Assembly: GCA_030278955.1 (NCBI GenBank)
Contig: JAOANR010000002.1
Coordinates: forward strand, 15,088,238-15,152,237
Direction of reading: 5' to 3'
DNA length: 64,000 bases
From: Hygrophila difformis
Lineage: Eukaryota; Streptophyta; Magnoliopsida; Lamiales; Acanthaceae
Below the pieces are notes generated by a model, which was not told where the DNA came from, ran no database searches, and worked only from the letters and a program-made list of their open reading frames with translations. Of this stretch, positions 42,935 to 55,358 are shown one piece after another. A program made the translations under genes and the position numbers. Position 1 is the first letter of the stretch. Every line of letters begins with the position of its first letter.

Positions 42935-45900
42935 GCGATTGGATAGAGCGGTAGCTACACTCGGCTGGATACAATTGTTTGAGGATGGACGAATTTTACA
43001 CTTGCCAAGGATGGGGTCGGATCACTGCCCGCTCAAAGTAGTGTGTGGTGAGCAAACTAGGGTGGTGGGGTATCGGCCATTTCGTTGGGAAGCTGCATGG
43101 GGAATGCATGGGGGCTATAAGAACATGGTTAGGCAGAGCAAATTGGATGGAGGGGCTGATATGAGGGTTTTGCTGGACAATGTTCGAAATAACTCGGTGG
43201 AGTTTAATCGGAATGTGTTTGGTAACATTCGCGACAGGAAGCGGAAACTCAAAAACAGAATCCTGGGTGTCCAGAAGAGGCTAGTTCATGTAGATTCGGC
43301 GTGGTTAAAGCAGCTAGAGGGGGAACTCAAGGAGGAACTTGAGGAAATTTTAAAACAATAAGAGTTACTCTGGCATCAGAAAGCGGGAGACCGGTGGGTG
43401 AAGTTGGGAGATCGGAACACCAGGTATTTCCATGCGAAGACTCAAGTTCATCGCCGTACGGGTCGCATTTTTGTCTTGCAAATTGATGGGGATTGGGAGA
43501 TGCATCATGGGCGACTTCAGGAACATGTTATTAGCTACTTTATGGACATGTTTGCTGCCCGGCAGGTTGACGTGATTGACAGGGATCTCCCGGCATTGGT
43601 GCCCTTAACCGAGCTGCAAAAGGATGATCTTCGATCGGATGTGACTGAGGAGGAAATAGGAGCGGCTCTCCAATCTATGAGATCATTAGCAGCGCCGGGC
43701 CCGGACAGCTTCCCGGAAGGTTTTTATAAAACTTACTGGGAGATCTTGAAAGAGCATGTTGTTAGTATGGTGAAGGATGTTGTGCGCACTTGCAAGTTAC
43801 CTGAGGGTTTGTCTCACGGACTTATGTGCTTGCTTCTGAAGTATCTATTCCAAATTTTATTCAGCAATATAGGCCCCTGATGCTTTGTAATGTCACATTC
43901 AAGATAATTACTAAGCTGTTGGTTCAGCGCCTTCAGCCAATACTCAGGGAGATCATCAGTCCTTATCAATCTGCTTTTTTGCTCGGCCGAGGGACAGCGG
44001 ATAATGGGTTGCTGCTTCAGGAGATTGTGGCATCAATAGAACAATCCCGATGTAGCTACAGAGCGGTGATCTTGAAAATTGATCTAGCTAAGGCGTATGA
44101 TACGGTTAGCTGGGAATTTATCGCCTAGTGTCTTAATGAGTTGGCTCTACCTGTCGGTTGTCGACAATTGATTATGGAGTGTGTTAGATCCTCTAGTTTC
44201 TCTATTCTTTGGAATGGTTCTCCCATTGGCCACATTCATGTTTTTAGAGGACTTCGGCAGGGGGATCCTCTTTCGCCATATTTATTTGTGATTGCTATGA
44301 AGAAATTGTCGAAAACAGTTCTGGAGGAGGTTGAGGTAGGAAGGTGGCGGCCCATCAGACTACATCCTAATGGAGTGGGAGTATCTCATTTAATGTTTGC
44401 TGAAGATTTGATATTTTGTTCGGAATTAATGAAGGATAGTATTATTTGCATGGCAGAGGTTTTGCAACGGTTTGGATCAAGATTGGGGCTTCAAATGAAT
44501 GCGACGAAGTCTACAGCTATCACATCTATTGACGTGACTGCCACGGAAAAAGGGATGGGTGGAACTCCACTTGAGCATACAGGTTGGTACGGACATTGGC
44601 AAATATTTAGGATTTCCGATTATTCAAGGCCGAATGAAGATTTTGCATTTTGATTTCTTGGTTAAAAAGATTGAGGATCGGCTAAGCTCATGGTCAAGCT
44701 TCTTGTTGAATAAAGCCGGACGTGTTACAAAAGCGAGGGTTGTATTGGCAGCTATCCCCGTTTATATCATGCAAATTCATCTTTTGCCTCAAGGAGTTTG
44801 CAAGCAAATAGACAAGATTCTTAGACGATGGGTTTGGAAGGGTGCGAGCGGGCGAGGCATTCACCTACTTAACTGGGATAGTGTGACTGCTGCTAGGAGG
44901 AGAGGGGGTCTCGGCTTGCGCACATCACGCAAGATGAACCTCGCGCTGCTAGGCTGATTGATATGGGATCTTCTATTTCAGTCCAATAAGTTGTGGGTGC
45001 GGGTATTGCGTGAAAAGTATGGGCTGGTGGAAGGGACGTTCCCCATGATACATTACAGAGGCACCAAGGTATGGCGGATGATGCATAGAGTTGGCGAAAT
45101 GTTTAAAAAAGGTTATGGGGTCCGGATTGGAGATGGATCAAGCTTATTCTGGTTTGCATCATGGTGGAAGGGAGGGACGTTAGCTGAGATGGTCCCTTAT
45201 GTACACTTTAATCATGTGGCGCTCACGATAAAGGATATGATTAGGGAAGGGAAATGGGATATTGATGGGGTATATACAACTATACCTGTTGATCTCCGAG
45301 AGAAAATGCAACAGACTCCAGCTCCGATTCTTTCTGATCATGTAGCAGACTCTTTACATTGGAGAGGGGATGTCAGTAGCAGATATTCGGTAAAATCCAA
45401 GTATGCATGGCTGGAGGGAGAGGTGGAAGAGGTTTCTGGATGGGCGTGGATGTGGCGGACGGGTATCCCGAAGAAGTTTGGTTTGCTATTATAGATGCTT
45501 GGACATTATATTATTCCATGCAACGATCTAAGATATCGTCGGGGGATGGCTACTTCGCCCTTGTGCTCGATTTGTGGGGATGAGATCGATGATTGGGAGA
45601 ACGCGATTTTTAATTGCCGATGGGCCTTGGAAGTCTGGAGGAGGAGTGGCATGGAGCAGGGGGACAGTCTGCAGGATGTTGATTCAAGTAATGCTCGACA
45701 TTGGTTGGAATGGAGATATAGGATCCATGGGGCTTGGTTTCTGGCCGTGCTCTGGGTGGTTTGGGAAGAACGAAATGCAAGAGTATTTCGGGGGAAGAGA
45801 TTGGTTATAGATCAGATTTTGCATAAGGCTCAATTGCTTCAAAGAGCGTTGGATAAGCATGTTTGGGAGCTCAATCGGGAACGGCCTGTGCGAGATGTCA

Positions 45901-46403
45901 TATGGAGGGAACCGACGGATGCTGGTTGGCTTTTACATACGGATGGATGTGTCATAGGCAGTGAGGGGATGTCCGGATTCGGTGCTGTTATACGCAGTGT
46001 GACGGGTGCTTGGAAGATCGGATATTGTGGTCAGTTGCAAAATCGAAATATTTTGGAGGTTGAACTCTTGGTCTTGAGGTTTCACCTGGAGTTGGTGCTC
46101 AGTCATGGATTGCAGTTGACAAGTTGCTTTGTTGGTTCTTTGGAGGTTGTGAAGTTGATTAAGGATGGGAAAAATTCGTGCCATGTTTTCTGGCCTTCTA
46201 TTGAGATGATTCGGCAAGGAATTCAGGCTATGGAAGCTTGTGATCTGCGTCATGTGTATCGTGAGGGCAATCAAGTGGCTGATGCATTTGCCCGTCGGGC
46301 GGCTCGACAGAAAAAGTTCTACACGACTTGGGCCTTTCCACCGGACGAGGTCAAAGACGTGTTGGAGAAGGATGTGATGGAAACTGTTTATCGTCGTGTC
46401 TAG
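42935..46403 (+). pseudogene. LINE (second) main part: endonuclease end, RT, zf-RVT, RNase H
   Basis: RLDRAVAT and GSDHCPL (endonuclease SDH box, near 43018); RT with the fingers PGPDSFPEGFYK and SPYQSAFLLGRG (near 43960), LRQGDPLSPYLF (near 44255) and FAEDLIF (near 44396) where the catalytic FADD has become FAED; CSICGDEIDDWENAIFNC zinc segment (near 45568); RNase H with LHTDG (near 45935) and EGNQVADAFA, but the third catalytic Asp appears lost. In-frame stops at 43359, 44126, 44955, 45492; frameshifts near 43840 and 44570. Dead. Confidence 0.9.
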
Positions 46404-46503
46404 TTTGGTCTTGATTTTTTGATTAGTTGTAATTTTTTTCTTTTTTCCTTTATTCGCCTTCTGAGGCTGTGTCACAAAAACAAAAAAAAATAAAAAAAAA
46501 AAA
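46404..46503 (+). other. 3' end and A-rich tail of the second LINE
   Basis: A short T-rich 3' region follows the last stop; an A-rich tail (A5 C A9 T A12) runs 46476-46503. I could not match the flanks to a target duplication. Confidence 0.7.
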
Positions 46504-46520
46504 TAATCATCAATTTTATT

Positions 46521-46801
46521 TTTGTTTTGAAGATGTCGACTTGGTCAACAATTCTGATTGGGTGCAAGGAGCACAAGTCCATGGGAATGTCAACTTTAAG
46601 GGCAAGCCACACTTGCTAAGCCCATTTTATAATAGAACTAAGCAATGCGTCTGTCTAGTAGTGAAATCTAAGCGCGCAGGTTACAAGGCAAAGCAGTGCG
46701 TGAGATCAGGAGCCAAAAGGAAAATACAAAGTTTTTTATTTTTTTCTGGCAAGGATGAGCTCCAAAGCTATTTCCATCCGGTGACATTTAGCCATACGTG
46801 A
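46521..46801 (+). pseudogene. Unrecognised open stretch after the LINE
   Basis: About 93 codons open (EDVDLVNNSDWVQGAQVHG ... QSYFHPVTFSHT), including Cys-rich and Lys-rich parts. It lies right after the LINE tail and begins without a sensible ATG. No family recognised; it may be a captured or old exon, or chance. Base composition (less AT than the surroundings) is the only support. Confidence 0.2.
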
Positions 46802-47093
46802 CCTCAATGATATCCAGATTTCTTCGTGTAGGAGCCATCAATATTGAGATGTCCCAACGTTTTACCTTCACCCATTTCTCATTTCATACTTCGAAAGTTC
46901 GGATTAAATACAATTAAATAAATAAAGTATATATTATTAAATCAAATATATATAAATAATTGAATAACTAAATTAGATTGTATAATATATTAAGTAGAAA
47001 AAATATTTAATTGTATAATAGTTAAATTAACTTATATTTTGTTATGTACTATAAAAGAAAAAATTATATAATTATATTACTATATTAAAGCCC
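46802..47093. other. AT-rich spacer
   Basis: Nothing recognised. Confidence 0.5.
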
Positions 47094-47312
47094 TGTTCTC
47101 TAGGCCTGAATTTGTCTGGTCTGATCTGATCTGAATTTGTCTGGTCTAATCTGATTCAATCTGGTATGGTCTTGTCTGATCTGTTCTTATCTTATTATGC
47201 ATATTATTATAATGATTTGATCTGATCTGATCTGGACTGAATGGGTCTGCTCTAATCTTATTTAATCTGGTCTGGTCTTAATTTATCTGATCTGATCTGA
47301 TCGGATCGGATT
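47094..47312. repeat. TCTGA/TCTGG pentamer-rich array
   Basis: About 220 bp built mostly of CTGAT, CTGGT and CTAAT pentamers, for example TCTGATCTGATCTGA at three places, with a 40-bp less regular gap near 47180. The strand asymmetry is strong (very few A/G pentamers). A degenerate minisatellite or the core of a MITE. Confidence 0.75.
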
Positions 47313-47384
47313 TTAATAAAAATAAGTAATAAGTCCTGAAAATAAGTCATAGATAACGGGGCATACATCAAATAAAAATAATAA

Positions 47385-47516
47385 CCAAACGCAGTTTGCC
47401 ACTCTAGTATGGGGCTCTGACAGCTTAATCAAAGATCCTGGGTTCGAGCCTTTGTGTATGCAGAATTCTGCTTTGGAGGGGCAATCCTTTAATGTCCACC
47501 AGATCCTACACGCCAA

Positions 47517-47588
<72 letters not shown>
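47385..47588 (+). mobile_element. Probable tRNA-derived SINE with an (ATA)n tail
   Basis: GGTTCGAGCC at 47441-47450 matches the RNA polymerase III B box (GGTTCGANNCC); an A-box-like TAGTATGGGGC lies about 35 bp upstream at 47405. A unique body of about 65 bp follows, then (ATA)n from 47517 to 47587. Box order, spacing and a simple-repeat tail fit a SINE. It does not fold as a full tRNA. No target duplication was confirmed. Confidence 0.5.
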
Positions 47589-47589
<1 letters not shown>

Positions 47590-48379
47590 TAAGTTAATTA
47601 TCTTTCTCTACAATTAGACCAACCTGTAATGTACATGCACTTCGATTCCCAAAATTTAATATTTAAAAAATATTTACTTTTTCAACTAGAAAAAATATTT
47701 TTTATATATATAAAGGTTCTTTGGAAGTCCCAAACAATCCTTATATAGTATACAGAAAAAAATAAATGAAAAAAAAATCTGCACGTTGAAACCTTTATTT
47801 TATGACAGGTTGAAATTAGCTATATGAAATGTTGATTGAAATATAAAATAAATAAATAAATAAAAGAAAACAAATATTTAACCTTTCAATTTAGATTTAT
47901 GACAGTTCAATCGCAATCCGGTTTCTGTAATGGCATAACAATTGCCTTTACCTACATAATGATGTGTACGTATAAATAAATGATGATGTTGTTTATTTGA
48001 TTGTCATCTCCTAATCACTATCCATCATTTTTTCAAATTCATACATCATTTCACATCTTACCATCATTTTTTGGGAATCTGACATCACATCACTACACAT
48101 CATTTTTTTAAGCCCACACATCATTTCTACAAGCTCACACATCATTTATGACCTTATCATCACTTTTTGGGGTGTGGCATCACCAACAGCAGGTGAAGGT
48201 GCCAGCACCCTACCCATTCCTGTTCAATTGTATTAAAGGGGAAAAGTGATCTTTAACATAGATGAAGGGTCAATTATATTTAAAAGAAAGAAAATAGAGT
48301 CAGCAGTACTATAATCATATGAAGCCACTTTTTAAATGAATTAATAGAGGTGCTTGTCACACTATTTATGTGTTATATA
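47589..48379. other. AT-rich spacer with a CATCATTT array
   Basis: Between about 48020 and 48170 the words ACATCATTT, CATCATTT and CATCACAT recur eight or more times, spaced 15-30 bases. No coding frame. A 95-bp block near 48245-48345 recurs at 48728-48830. Confidence 0.5.
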
Positions 48380-48634
48380 CTACTCCGTTTTCGTGAGAGT
48401 GAAACGTTTGATTTTTGATACTATTCATTATTCAACTTTGATTCATGTTTATATCATAGTTATGGAAAAAAAAATATATTGTCAAGTGAGATCTTATTAG
48501 AATCGTCTCCTCATGTAATTTTAGAATATCAAATTTTTATAACTTTTATTTGTACACAACGTAATTTATCTATTATTAAAAATGTGCATTAGATTGCGTA
48601 CACCGAGTAAATGTTTGTATGAAAACGGATGAAG
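48380..48634. mobile_element. Stowaway-type MITE, 255 bp
   Basis: CTACTCCGTTTTCGT at the left, inverted CTTCATCCGTTTTCAT at the right, TA on both sides (48378-48379 and 48635-48636). Same family as the interrupted copy at 29453. Confidence 0.7.
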
Positions 48635-49548
48635 TATATGCAACTATGAAGGGTTGAAATCTCATGTTGTATTAATCTTTAACTCTTTTGGAATCTTCAA
48701 CGGGACAAACTTAAAAAGAATTAAAAAAAAATCTTCAACATACACGAAGAGTCAATTATATTTAAAAAAGGAAAAGAATAGAGTCAGCATTAATCCAACC
48801 ATATGATACAACTTTTTTAATGAATTAAATATTTCCTAATATAAAATATTTTTTAAGAAAATTAGAAAGAAAAGCCTTACTATAAATTTTAATAAAGTTA
48901 AAGTAACTTTATACATATTTTTTATACTATGAGGTACGATATTTACAACTTAATTAAAAATTTTATTTTATTTAACAATTTAAAAATTTTCAGTATAAAT
49001 TTATTTGTAAAATCAATAAACTCTTTATACAAATTTGTTTTCCTTTTAGTCATTTTACTACTTCGAACTATTTTTTAAACCTCTTTATACAAGTTTTCAC
49101 ATCTTGTGTAATTTATCATCAAAATTGGTCTTGACTAAAATTTTAAAATTAAAAAAATAAATAAAATGAACTGAAAGTAAAAGGAAAAAAGAGAGAGAAA
49201 AAAGAAGAAAAGGGGAAGGAAAACTTTTTAAACATATACTTCGTATTTTCTTTAGTTGAAAAAGGTATAAAGGATATGGAAGAAATATTATTATGTTAAT
49301 TGGGTTAGAGATGAAAAAAAAAAAAAAAAAAAAAAAGGTCTTCAAATTCTTTCAAAAAATTTGAAAAAATCTCAATACTGTCTGGTTTACACTTTCTTTA
49401 CCTTCACTATTTCTCTTCCATAATTTAAACATCATGCGTATAGATTAATACTATAGGAGTGCATACATACATACTCTTATTGTATTATACACATACACTA
49501 TCCGTGTATATATATACATATTGTCACTAATAGGCTTAGAATTATATA
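48635..49548. other. AT-rich spacer
   Basis: No genes seen. It holds the second copy of a direct repeat (48728-48830), an A18 run near 49315-49337 and many A/T homopolymers. Confidence 0.5.
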
Positions 49549-49560
49549 CTATCACAACAC
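49549..49560 (+). repeat. Target duplication, left copy, of the minus-strand LINE
   Basis: CTATCACAACAC, identical to 55409-55420; the next base is T on both sides, so 12 or 13 bp. Confidence 0.85.
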
Positions 49561-49701
49561 TTTTTTTTTTTTTTTTGGTAACAGTGACGCGTAGAGCGTC
49601 GGTAAAGAGTACAAGAAAGGGAAAAATAGAAGACAGACACAAAGGAAAGGGGGAGGAAGGAAGAACAAACAAACACAGCAAGGAAATAAAACACCAACAA
49701 G

Positions 49702-52700
49702 TCAGTGTCTTGGGAACCAAGTTCCCAACGAGTCAGCCGATAGGTGAGTCCGACATTCATCCGGAGGGTAGGCCCACACGGTGAAGAATTGCTCGGAGGA
49801 GGCTCCGATCTTGGCTAAGGAATCCGCTACGAAGTTGCCTTCCCGCATGGTATGGCTCCAAATGTAGCCTGGGTGTATCTTGAGAAGGTCTTCTATGGAA
49901 CATAACAGAGCAAATAGGCGGTGGTTAGGTTGGGGCTTAGTGTGAATGGCCCTTAAAGCCTCCATGGAATCAGTGAAACAGTAGGCGTGGTTGATGCCAA
50001 GGTCATGCAATCGTTTCATCCCATTCAACACCCCATGAAGTTCAGCAACAAGAATAGTAGTAACTCCCACAAAGCCGGAGAACCCACCTAGCCAATGACC
50101 TTCTCCATTTCTAATAACTCCACCAAATCCAGACGGACCCGGGTTGCCTTTAGAACTGTCGTCCACATGTAGGAGAAAGCCCCCCAGGGCCTGTGGATTC
50201 CATGAAACCAGGGTGGAGTCTTTTATTTTAGGTTGATGACTCAGAGCTCTCTCAAATGTATGGCCAAGGTGTTGGGCCTGTCTGAGGACCTGCATGACGC
50301 AAATGGACTCCCCTCTCATGCACACCCCATTCCTTGTCTTCCAAATACACCAAAAAAGAGCCCAGTTAGATCCTGTCCAGCGCCTACAAAGTTGGTAGAG
50401 CCATGAACCAAGGGTTTGGTTGGGAAGTGGCTGCTGGAATGAGATATGAACCCCTGCTCGATGCCACACCTCACTCGCCCAGGAGAAGCTGAAAAACAAG
50501 TGGTCAACAGACTCATTACAATTATTGCAGATAACACATGTGGCAGAGGAGGTGAGACCACGTTTCTGTCTCATCTCATTGGTGGGGATGGAGTCATGAG
50601 AGGCCAACCATAATAGCATTTTAACCTTCTCCGGTGCTTGAATGCACCAAATCTGACCACGGGATCGATCAACATTCACTCCTCTATGCTCAAGGATCCA
50701 GTTATAGCCTGTCTTGACAGTGTAATTACCAGAAGCAGACCCAATCCAACACCATGAATCCTCAACATTCGGATGCAAAGTTAGTGGACCAAAGTTCAAG
50801 ACTTCTTTCTTGATGTCATCAGGGACAATGGTGTACAATTCCTCCCAACCCCATCTATCATTAGAGAAGACCTTGTTGATTTGCAATTCAGTGTCAGCAA
50901 CATGAACAAATGGAATACGGTTTGCAATTTCACCACCAGGTAACCAAGGATGGTACCAAAAGCTACAACTTCCCTTTCCAATATTGAAGCGGTAACCAGC
51001 ACTGAAGAGGGGGTCCATTCGAACTAATGCTCGATAGGTAGGCGAGGAGCCTGGCCGATGCATAAGGGTTCCCGGACGAATCCCATATTTGCAAACAATA
51101 AGGTCAACCCACATTTTGGGCTTGGCCATGATCATATCCGAATACATTTTGACAAGGAGGGCGATGTTCATGTCCCGACACATCCTCATCCCAACTCCCC
51201 CCATGGTCTTAGGGACCGCCAGCTTAGACCACCCAACCAGATTGATGCCCTTACCATTAATGTCTTTCCATATGAAATTCCTCAGATGCCGATCAATTCT
51301 TTCACAGATAGATGAAGGGAGCCAGCATGCTTGCATCACATAAGAGGGAATGGCCGATAGGACGGCTTTAGCCAATGTAACTCTACCCGCTTTACTCAAT
51401 AAGGCCCTTTTCCAGGAGGACATCCGGCCAATAATTTTTTCTAACAGAGCTTCAAAATGGCCTTTGGTAATTCTACCATGGAAAAGGGGGTAGCCAAGAT
51501 AAGTTCCCAAGTCATTAGAAAAAGTGATACCAAGAGTATTGGATATATGATTCTTAGTATCCAATGGAGTCGAATGGCTGGCCAAACCAATAGATTTAGT
51601 AGGATTGAATTTGAGACTTGATTGATTAGCAAAACCTGTCAGGACAGCATCAATGCAGTGAGCACTCTCAATGGTTGCCTTGGAGAAGAGAAGCAAATCA
51701 TCCGCAAACATCAAGTGAGAGAGGGGGGAGGCACCTCTGCATAGGATAACAGGCTCCCAGTGCCCTTGCTGAACATAATGGATAATCGTATGGGAGAGCT
51801 TCTCCATAATAATAATAAAGAGATATGGAGATAACGGATCCCCTTGTCTAAGACCCTTAGCCGGTGTAAAGGCAGGAAGAGCCTTACCATTCCACAACAG
51901 AGAGTACTGAGGGGATTGAACACAATACATAATGATCTTTATTAACATACCAGGAAGCCCAGCTCATGAAGGCAGCAATTGAGAAACTCCCAGTTGACGT
52001 TATCATAGGCCTTTTCAAGGTCAATTTTTAGGAGGAAATCATGGCTGCGTCGATGCTGGTTTTTGAAGGAAGTTATGACTTCTTGGAGGATTAGAGAGTT
52101 GTCTGCGGTGCCTCGATTTGGAAGAAAAGCTGATTGGCAAGGGCTAATATACTCTCTAACCAAAGGCCTTAAACGATTGACAATGACTTTCGTCAAGATT
52201 TTGTAAATCACGTTACAAAGACTTATGGGATGGAAATGGCGAATTTCCTTTGGGACAGAAGTCTTTGGGATGAGGCAAATGAAGGTGTCTGAGATGTGAT
52301 CAGGAAACTCACCATCCAACACAGCATTATGGACGAATTTCCAGACGTCATTGCCAATCGAATTCCAAAAGTTTTTGTAGAAAAGCACCGGGAAACCATC
52401 CGGGTCGGGGCAGACAAGGGCTTCATTTCTTTAACTGCATTGGTGACTTCCTCATATGAGACAGCTCTTGAAAAATCCGGCGAGTGTATAATAGGAGGAA
52501 GGGAAACAAGCCGGGTTGCATCTCTTGTGGGTGGAGTAGACAGTCCGAATAAGGATATAAAGTGGTTCCTGGCATGGTGTTGGAGTGTTATATCGTCAGA
52601 GACCCAAGAACCCTCCACCTCCAATCCAATGATCTTAGCTCTTTGCCTCTTAATTAAAGTTTGCTTGTGGAAGTAGCTAGTGTTCCTGTCGCCACAAGTA

Positions 52701-53757
52701 ATCCATTTGTCTCTGGATTTTTGGAATCAAAATAGTTCTTCTTGCTCAAGAATATGATCTAAATCCCTCAACAGCTTACTTTCTAGAAGGTGGTGGCGAA
52801 TAGAATCAAACCGATCTAGGAAGCGTCGCACACCAGCTAATCTTTTCAAGATTTTGGCTTTCTTTTTCCGAATGTCACCAAACTGAGTCTGGTTGAAATG
52901 AATTGAAGATTCTCGGACCCTATCAAGCCGCTGAGCAATATTACCATCTCCCCAATGCCAAGCAAAGTCTACAAAATGCGCGTAAAGGTTATGGGATGAC
53001 CACATGGCTTCCCAACGGAATGGACGCTTCTCGGGTGGCAGGGGGAACACCGAAGAAGCAGCGCGTTATGGTCAGAAGCACGCCGCGGAAGGACCTCAAC
53101 AAAGCCCTCAGGAAAAGCAGCAGTCCAAGCAGCATTAGCAGCTGCTCTATCAAGTTTTTTCCTAGCAAGGGGGCCACCATTATTGTTTCTTTGCCAAGTA
53201 AAGGTATCACCTACCGAATGGACTGTGTCAAGGCCACAATCAACTAACATATCCCTGAAGAGCTCGCAATGTCTAGGATTTGGCGACATTCCTACCAATT
53301 CGGACACAAAGGCTATGTCGTTCCAATCCCCAATGGCAAGCCATGGTCCCTGCACAAGATCACTAATGTCTCGCATGTGCAGCCAATCTGTGGTACGCTC
53401 CCTAGCATGAGGGGATGCATAGATAGCAGAAAGAGTCCATGAAGAAGGACCACAGCAGAGAGTACATGTAATAATTCTAGGCCGGATGTCACGAACTGAA
53501 ATATTGATGTTTAATCCAATTTTACGCAGAAGCCAGATGCCACCTGCCAAACCAATACTATCAACAATATGCACTGCCTCATAATTGAGATTATAAAAGA
53601 AAACCCGAAGTTTATCAAATAATCCGCGAGGCTCCATAATAATACACAAAGAGGGATGAAGCTGCCTTAAGATATTCGCAATGTGGCGTTGAGTTTTCCT
53701 ATACATGGTACCACGCATATTCCATGCTAGGATTGATAAGTTTCGAAACTCTATCAT
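49702..53757 (-). pseudogene. LINE ORF2: endonuclease, RT, zf-RVT, RNase H (broken)
   Basis: Begins at the ATG 53757-53755, which overlaps the ORF1 stop as TAATG, a termination-reinitiation arrangement. Endonuclease: LSILAWNMRG, IMEPRG, WLAIGDWND, RRASDHNALLL. RT: SPCQSAFLPNRGTADNS, LRQGDPLSPYLF and the catalytic FADDLLLF. Zinc segment CVICNNCNESVDHLF. RNase H: HVDDSSKGNPGPSGFGG, AELHG, CFTDSMEA and GNFVADSLA. Breaks: frameshift near 53050-53080, stop near 52727, frameshift near 52390-52420, and another near 51945. The last part, 748 codons (49702-51948), is open. Confidence 0.92.
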
Positions 53758-55358
53758 TAGGAAACAATAGGAGGTGTAGGTGTGTTTCCCAATCCACCAG
53801 ATGCATCCTTCATTTCAAGGTCAATGCCAAGGGAGGCTTTGGACTCAATCTCATTGCCACTTTGATTGTTGCCAGCTTCCTTACTCCCTACTGATGCACG
53901 GTAATCCTCTTCATTACCATCATTTGGCCGGGCCCTTTTCGATTTCAAGGAACCATCACCTTTAAGGGGTTCAGTGATCTTTGTCTTGGTTTTCCCATTA
54001 GAAGGTTTCCCCATCAGTTTGTTTCTGCCTCTAGCATCCATGCTATTGGTGATTTGTCTGATTGGGATTACTCCAGCAACATTCTCTTTGTCCTTGGTCT
54101 TACTACCTTGAGAGGTAGTTTTTGAGCCCACAGAAGAGATTTTAGGCTGGGGACCTTGGGCTTTTGGCTTATGAATTCCATTGGGCTTCTTTTTGGTCAC
54201 TTTGATCCAATCCCCACAAGTAGGTTTTTGAGGGATGTCAATCTTTGTCACGGGCACCACTTTGTCCTCATAACATTCCATATTGGTGCAAGTACCAGGC
54301 GCAGCAGCCAATTTCTCATTTTCAACTCTGGTGTTTGCTCCACTAGGGGAAGTGTCTGAAGGGGTGTCTAATTTCCTGCCAACCTCCTCCCTATTAGGGA
54401 AAGTCAAAGCCTCCCAGTCCACAGCCTCTTTGCCACTGCTGTCAGGTGTAGCAGCCTTCTCAACCTGTCCTTGTTGATTTCTGAAGGTAGGTGTAAGCTC
54501 TTCTTCCGATACCGGAGTGGGAGGTTTTTCCGGGCAGTTGTTGCTAGAGTGGCCATACCGTTGGCAGCTAGTACATAGGAGATGCAAACCTTCATAACAC
54601 ACCCGCTGCCAACGGTCACCAATAAGGATGCTAGTGACGACCGGGAGTTGAAGATCGATCTCAACACAGATTCTTGCATACTTCCCCTTGTGAATGTGTT
54701 TAGTCATGTCGTCAACTCGCACCGGAGTGCCCAAGGTTGAAGCCATTTTTGTGATGAGGAACTCATCAAACATTTCAAGGCACATGCCAGGGAAACGAGC
54801 CCAAACAATAGTCTTGCGAGGAGCTTTATCCGAGGCTGAGAAATTGGGTTTCCATGGAGAGATCAATAGATAATTATCATATATCATCCAGGGGCCTCCA
54901 TTCAGAACTTTTGTTCTATCCACAGATCTGTCAAACTTAACTAGAAAAAAACCACCATCTAACTCTCGTAGCTGAAAGGAGCCATTCAGTTTCCAAATAC
55001 GGGTTAACCGTTCATTAAGAGCAAGGTAACCAATTTTCTTACCAAGGACCGAGACAATGAGTGCGTCTTCCCATGGTTTGCACAGTCTCTCTTTGAGCTG
55101 GGGCGCAATAGTAATCCTAGGCTTGAGCCTATCTCCATCGATGAAGTCGATTTGGACAATGTCATCAGAAATTGCTTCTTGAGACAAAGGGGCCGGTGGT
55201 GCAGACTTTCCATCAAAGACAATGTCTCTGAAAGAGGGGCGCGGGACACTGGTGGCGAAAGGGGACACCGGTGAAGAGTTCGGTGGTTCATCAGGAGAGG
55301 GAGGGAAAGAGGGCATCGGAGGCGGAACAGAAGCAGAGGCCGTGAAGCCGAAAACCAT
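53757..55358 (-). CDS. LINE ORF1, RNA-binding Gag-like protein
   Basis: Open, 533 codons from the ATG at 55358-55356 (MVFGFTAS). Residues 1-45 are Pro/Ser-rich; residues 75-230 match the DUF4283-type fold of plant L1 ORF1 (KIGYLALNERLTRIWKLNGS, FLVKFDRSVDRTKVLNGGPW, FPGMCLEMFDE); a zinc knuckle CTSCQRYGHSSNNC (C-x2-C-x4-H-x4-C) follows near 260; the rest is Lys/Ser-rich and low complexity. The protein would bind LINE RNA. Its frame is intact, unlike ORF2, and ends in TAATG shared with ORF2. Confidence 0.88.
   Translation of the reverse strand: MVFGFTASASVPPPMPSFPPSPDEPPNSSPVSPFATSVPRPSFRDIVFDGKSAPPAPLSQEAISDDIVQIDFIDGDRLKPRITIAPQLKERLCKPWEDALIVSVLGKKIGYLALNERLTRIWKLNGSFQLRELDGGFFLVKFDRSVDRTKVLNGGPWMIYDNYLLISPWKPNFSASDKAPRKTIVWARFPGMCLEMFDEFLITKMASTLGTPVRVDDMTKHIHKGKYARICVEIDLQLPVVTSILIGDRWQRVCYEGLHLLCTSCQRYGHSSNNCPEKPPTPVSEEELTPTFRNQQGQVEKAATPDSSGKEAVDWEALTFPNREEVGRKLDTPSDTSPSGANTRVENEKLAAAPGTCTNMECYEDKVVPVTKIDIPQKPTCGDWIKVTKKKPNGIHKPKAQGPQPKISSVGSKTTSQGSKTKDKENVAGVIPIRQITNSMDARGRNKLMGKPSNGKTKTKITEPLKGDGSLKSKRARPNDGNEEDYRASVGSKEAGNNQSGNEIESKASLGIDLEMKDASGGLGNTPTPPIVS

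Noticed and set aside
45933..46475. 180-codon minus-strand frame
   Set aside because: Antisense to the LINE RNase H domain.
47401..47516. Possible tRNA gene because of GGTTCGAGCC
   Set aside because: No acceptor stem or cloverleaf can be drawn; better explained as a tRNA-derived SINE.
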